This document shows, in pieces, positions 17,758 through 21,000 of a stretch of DNA of 21,000 nt. Origin of the DNA: Glandiceps talaboti (lineage: Eukaryota; Hemichordata; Enteropneusta; Spengelidae). The notes beneath the pieces were generated by a model. The model did no database searches, had not been told where the DNA came from, and saw nothing but the letters and a program-made list of their open reading frames with translations. How positions within the stretch are numbered: the first letter of the stretch is position 1; every line of letters starts with the position of its first letter. The stretch is taken from contig NC_135565.1 of NCBI RefSeq assembly GCF_964340395.1, forward strand, positions 7,968,242-7,989,241, read 5' to 3'. Made by a program: the position numbers and the translations under genes.

Positions 17758-18384
17758 AAATTGATTGTGTTGTCTGAAACAGTTTTGACCAAATAAATAA
17801 GAAGGGGATGGGGATGAGATGGATGTTTGAAGCCTAACTAAAAGAATGAGTCTTTCATCCTACATTGAACTATTTTACCCCTTATCCAAACTGATTTGAT
17901 GTCGATCTTCATTGATGCGTTGTTGCGGTTGCATTAACCCTATTAACCTACCAGTTAGGTATAATACTAAAGACACACTAATGTATCGTCATACCCGTCT
18001 CTAAGAATCTTTGTCTACTTCAGAATTATAGAATTTAAAGACAAATTTCAAAAATTATGAAACATTAAAACTAAATTATTATCACAGCTACACCATCCTT
18101 GTCGGTTGGGAAAGATGGCAATGACGTAATAGCATAATTCACCACTGTGGGGCGCTATTTAGAAATCATTTTATTATGACAACCTGTACAATTGATTTGT
18201 CTATTAAAATTCCACGTAGCAATTTGCTTGAATTGCTAATGGTATGTCACATATTTATCGCATGCATGGGTAGTTGGCCAATGGGTAGTTGGCCAAATGT
18301 ATTTTTTTTTAATATCCTATAAATGATTACATTGGCGAGTTTGTCTATGCCAACAGATGTCGCTGTATGCATTCCTTCATGCTT

Positions 18385-18482
18385 CAATACGGATACGAAT
18401 ACCAATACCAATAAGAACGCGAATACGGATAAGAATACGAATAAGAATACGAAATCCTTTGTTGATCCCAAAGGGAAATTTT
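18385..18482 (-). mobile_element. Probable 3' tail of an L2/CR1-like retroelement with hexamer tail
   Basis: Read on the - strand, TTTCCCTTTGGGATCAACAA is followed by AGG and then eleven degenerate hexamers of the GTATTC type (18450-18385). A CCC-loop-GGG-ATCAA motif followed by a short tandem tail is the usual 3' terminus of L2/CR1-clade LINEs and their SINE partners. Nothing of the body is recognisable upstream, so this is a strongly 5'-truncated copy. Confidence 0.45.
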
Positions 18483-18845
18483 CCATATTTGATATAATAC
18501 AAAGTTAATAACACCAACGTTCAAAGGAAAAAGGCACAATTTGTTCTGCACATTTCCTGTTCATGCATTGTGCGTAGGCATAAAAAACACTCTTTATCTT
18601 GTCATCGGGCTATGCACTTCAGTCTCTAAAGCTAACCATAAATTTAAATAAAAGTGTATTTCCATTTGGTGGTTTTTCATATTTGTATTTTTACCGTCGT
18701 TATTATTAAAATTTTCGGAATGAAATAACAATACTTTAAAGAGAAGATGAACATTTCGATGGAACTCCCTCAAAAATTACATATATATATATATATATGT
18801 GTGTGTGTATATATATATATGCGCTTCGTTAAAGTGTATACTCAC

Positions 18846-19005
18846 CAAAGTGATATCTTTTTGTAGTACCTCTTCTGCTTCCACGACCAAAGTCTGAGTT
18901 GAAACTGCGATGGAATGAGCTTCCACTGTGACCAACTTTTAAAGACATCATTGTGGGCGTGGCTAAGCAAATAGATACTAATCTGCAAGTCACTGCATTG
19001 CACAT
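18846..19005 (-). CDS. Candidate first coding exon of the small - strand gene
   Basis: On the - strand an ATG at 19005, with an in-frame TAA just upstream, opens a frame through a second and third ATG at 18951 and 18948 to the donor TTTG|GTGAGT (last base 18846, phase 1). From 18951, which has A at -3, it reads MMSLKVGHSGSSFHRSFNSD and then a Gly/Arg/Ser-rich run. Joining to exon 2 keeps the frame open. The product is unrecognised. CCAAT boxes lie about 165-225 bp upstream in the correct orientation. Confidence 0.45.
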
Positions 19006-19168
19006 AATAACTTAATTAACATAAATATTCAAAGTCAATGTGTTTATGACATATGATAGGTTCAATTATTGAATATGTAAATCGGGGACGTAAACATTAC
19101 AATCGGAATAGATCAAACAGTTTTCTAGTTGCTTCCGGGTCAAGTTATTATCACGTTATGCCTGGACG

Positions 19169-19233
19169 CTGATTGGTTATTTATTTGGGAGTCAGCGTGA
19201 CGCATCACGTGATGACTGACGTCTGATTGGCTA
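19169..19233 (-). promoter_or_regulatory. Paired CCAAT (NF-Y) boxes with E-box and CRE
   Basis: CTGATTGGTTA (19169-19179) and CTGATTGGCTA (19223-19233) are both good NF-Y sites, giving forward CCAAT on the - strand, 54 bp apart. Between them are the perfect 12-bp palindrome CATCACGTGATG (19203-19214, an E-box) and a CRE-like TGACGTC (19217-19223). This looks like the core promoter of the small - strand gene and could fire in both directions. Confidence 0.5.
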
Positions 19234-19751
19234 TTAGTTTTTTTCAGCAACAGAAGACTGATACATTACTGTTTGTTCTTCTCCAAATTGTTGAATTCGG
19301 TAAAGCTCATGATATGGTATTATTCAAATTTTTTTCCAAGGACATTCGAAATAAAACTCAGTGAAATTCTACTTGCAGGATCTTACGGCGCAATGCGTAA
19401 GAGATGACGATTGCATCATGAGCTATATCATACAATCTTGATAAAATAATTACATTACAATTTGCAAAAAATGTAGTTATACAAATTCCTTATGAACAAA
19501 ACGGGGATATTTTACTGTGCGAAGTATACATACTGTAAGGTTGACATCGTGCAAAAAACTTGCGGAACAACGGATATATTGCCCTGTATAATACATGTGA
19601 GCCCATGTCCTCGTTTATAGTGGCGATGGACAAACGTCATCGCAACGGCGGAGACATGATGTTTGTTCTTATTGACAGTTCCAGAAGGACCGATGTTTAA
19701 TACCAGGCTGGAAACTGAAACAGTTTGCTTTCCCTAAAATGTATGCCTTAC

Positions 19752-19821
19752 TTGTGATTGGTAGATGCCGGCACATTTTTACGCTTGATATTAGCGAACA
19801 CATTTCCTTGACGAGCTTCGT
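19752..19821 (-). CDS. Possible orphan coding exon
   Basis: On the - strand CACATTTTTCAG|AC opens a 70-nt interval ending CACAA|GTAAGG. One frame is open throughout and reads EARQGNVFANIKRKNVPAST then NH, entering in phase 1 and leaving in phase 2. It is better in base composition than its surroundings. It lies upstream of the CCAAT promoter and its outgoing phase does not match the first coding exon's main frame. It may be an alternative upstream exon or chance. Family not recognised. Confidence 0.25.
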
Positions 19822-19873
19822 CTGAAAAATGTGAGATTAACATCGTCAATTCAATTTACCGCCTCTTTTGCAG

Positions 19874-19896
19874 AATTAATCAAGATGTCTCAGAAC
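19874..19896 (+). other. Possible + strand micro-exon carrying a start codon
   Basis: CTCTTTTGCAG|AATTAATCAAG-ATG-TCT-CAG-AAC|GTACGT has an acceptor, a start codon and a donor within 23 nt. A continuation could be 20660-20716 after CTTTTCATCCTTAG, in frame, giving MSQNRTSCGMMSYFANISLY. Too short to be confident; it may belong to a transcript diverging from the promoter at 19.2 kb. Confidence 0.2.
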
Positions 19897-20114
19897 GTAC
19901 GTACAAATCTACGTAGGCGTTGTTTAAAGTTGTGAATGAATATATGTAACTTAAAACTACGTATTATTGCAATGCATTGGGCACTTTTTACTTGTACTGC
20001 AGGATATTCATTTTCCATGTACTATAAAACAGTTTCCTTTGACCACAGACGTCTTGACAAAGAACACTTTACTGGGTCTTTTTCTCTCTCTATGTATGTA
20101 TTTAAAATATGACA

Positions 20115-20164
20115 GTGAGTGAGTGAGTGAGTGAGTGAGTGAGTGAGTGAGTGAGTGAGTGAGT
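20115..20164. repeat. (GTGA)n microsatellite
   Basis: About 12 uninterrupted GTGA units. Confidence 0.95.
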
Positions 20165-20432
20165 GGATGATTTATTATTGACTTAAAGATGTTTTTGTAA
20201 ATACTTGTCTTCCATTCATAGCGACAAGGCCAATAAAATATCACCCACAGTTTAACCTATTGATCAAACAAAGATACTGAGGAATACAACATAAATGTCT
20301 TTTCATTTACATTATTCTGGGACATTGTTTCTAAGGCACAATATTTATATCACTATATTGCAGTGTGACAATTTTGCACACTGTATTTTGTTTTTGTAAA
20401 AATAAAGAACAAACTTGCATGGTGAGTACATT

Positions 20433-20581
20433 CTGTCTGTATGTATGTATGTATGTATGTATGTATGTCTGTCTGTCTGTCTGTCTGCCTGTGTGTCTGT
20501 GTGTGTATGTATGTATGTATGTATGTATGTATGTATGTATGTATGTATGTATATGTGTCTCTGTCAGTCTGTCTGTCTGTC
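20433..20581. repeat. Compound (TATG)n/(TCTG)n array
   Basis: Alternating blocks of TATG and TCTG units. The several Cys/Val/Met open frames across it are artefacts. It is complementary in sense to the array at 20775-20896. Confidence 0.95.
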
Positions 20582-20774
20582 TCACTCTCTCACACAGCAG
20601 TAGTGCAACTGTTTATATATACTACACTAACTAAATTAATATTTTCTTTTCATCCTTAGCGCACCAGCTGTGGTATGATGTCGTATTTTGCTAACATCTC
20701 TTTGTATGCATACAATGTATATATACACTACATATGCACATATACATATTTAAAATGCACACACACACGCACGC

Positions 20775-20830
20775 ACATACATACATACATACATACATAC
20801 ATACATACATACATCGCAAGCAGGCGGGCG

Positions 20831-20896
<66 letters not shown>
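20775..20896. repeat. Compound (CATA)n/(CAGA)n array
   Basis: About ten CATA units, a 25-bp GC-rich junction, then about sixteen CAGA units. These are the reverse complements of the two unit types in the preceding array. Confidence 0.95.
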
Positions 20897-20897
<1 letters not shown>

Positions 20898-21000
20898 TTA
20901 ACTTCACTGTGAAGTATAATTTGTCTGAGTCTAATATTTTAGTAATGGTATAACGTCTCTGATACCACCATTTGTTGTAAATGTTAAATTTACTTGCAAA

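Noticed and set aside
18247-18486. 79-codon hydrophobic open frame on the - strand
   Set aside because: The Phe/Val/Leu run is produced by the hexamer repeat tail, and the frame lies in the small gene's intron.
19610-19710. Short frames open on both strands (31 codons on +, about 60 on -) in a GC-richer patch
   Set aside because: No usable splice ends: linking it to the 19752-19821 exon would need a 37-bp intron, too short for a normal animal intron.

Overview
This is animal nuclear DNA. It is AT-rich, has interrupted genes with canonical GT/AG introns, and is full of simple-sequence tracts. The two recognisable genes are cytoplasmic-type actins in head-to-tail tandem on the + strand. Their introns fall after codons 42 and 122 and inside codons 205 and 269, and the proteins start Met-Cys-Asp. 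This layout fits invertebrate deuterostomes (hemichordate, cephalochordate or echinoderm). The species cannot be fixed from the sequence; that placement is inference.

Layout: 1-830 is upstream or intronic sequence of actin gene 1, with three CArG (SRF) boxes but no coding exon 1. Actin gene 1 has four intact coding exons at 831-3531, with a poly(A) signal at 3652. At 5077-5440 lies a decayed third actin fragment (exon 4 plus intron 4 sequence). From about 5.6 to 8.8 kb there are microsatellites, a TA-flanked foldback, and the left arm (6525-7664) of a large inverted repeat. Three AGGTCA half-sites with 5-bp spacing lie at 8913-8940. Actin gene 2 has a CArG box at 9801, a non-coding exon ending at 9897, and five coding exons at 10400-15209. 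The right arm of the inverted repeat (10819-11861) sits in its first coding intron. After the gene 2 poly(A) signal (15396) the rest is repeat-rich. It contains a small, unrecognised - strand gene (coding exons at 19005/18951-18846, 17208-16988 and 16751-16679) encoding a short protein with one hydrophobic segment. That gene has a CCAAT/E-box/CRE promoter cluster at 19169-19233.

Most notable: the inverted repeat brackets exactly the promoter, 5' UTR intron and first coding exon of actin gene 2, so recombination between arms would flip that cassette. The two actins show patchy near-identity in exons but no visible similarity in introns, the pattern expected from gene conversion. The relic third copy shares the gene 1-specific codon at residue 220. 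The small - strand gene has two candidate 5' splice sites 7 nt apart, and the choice would decide whether a stop codon is included.

Nothing here looks prokaryotic; there is no CRISPR array, operon or viral gene. All identity statements come from alignment by eye.
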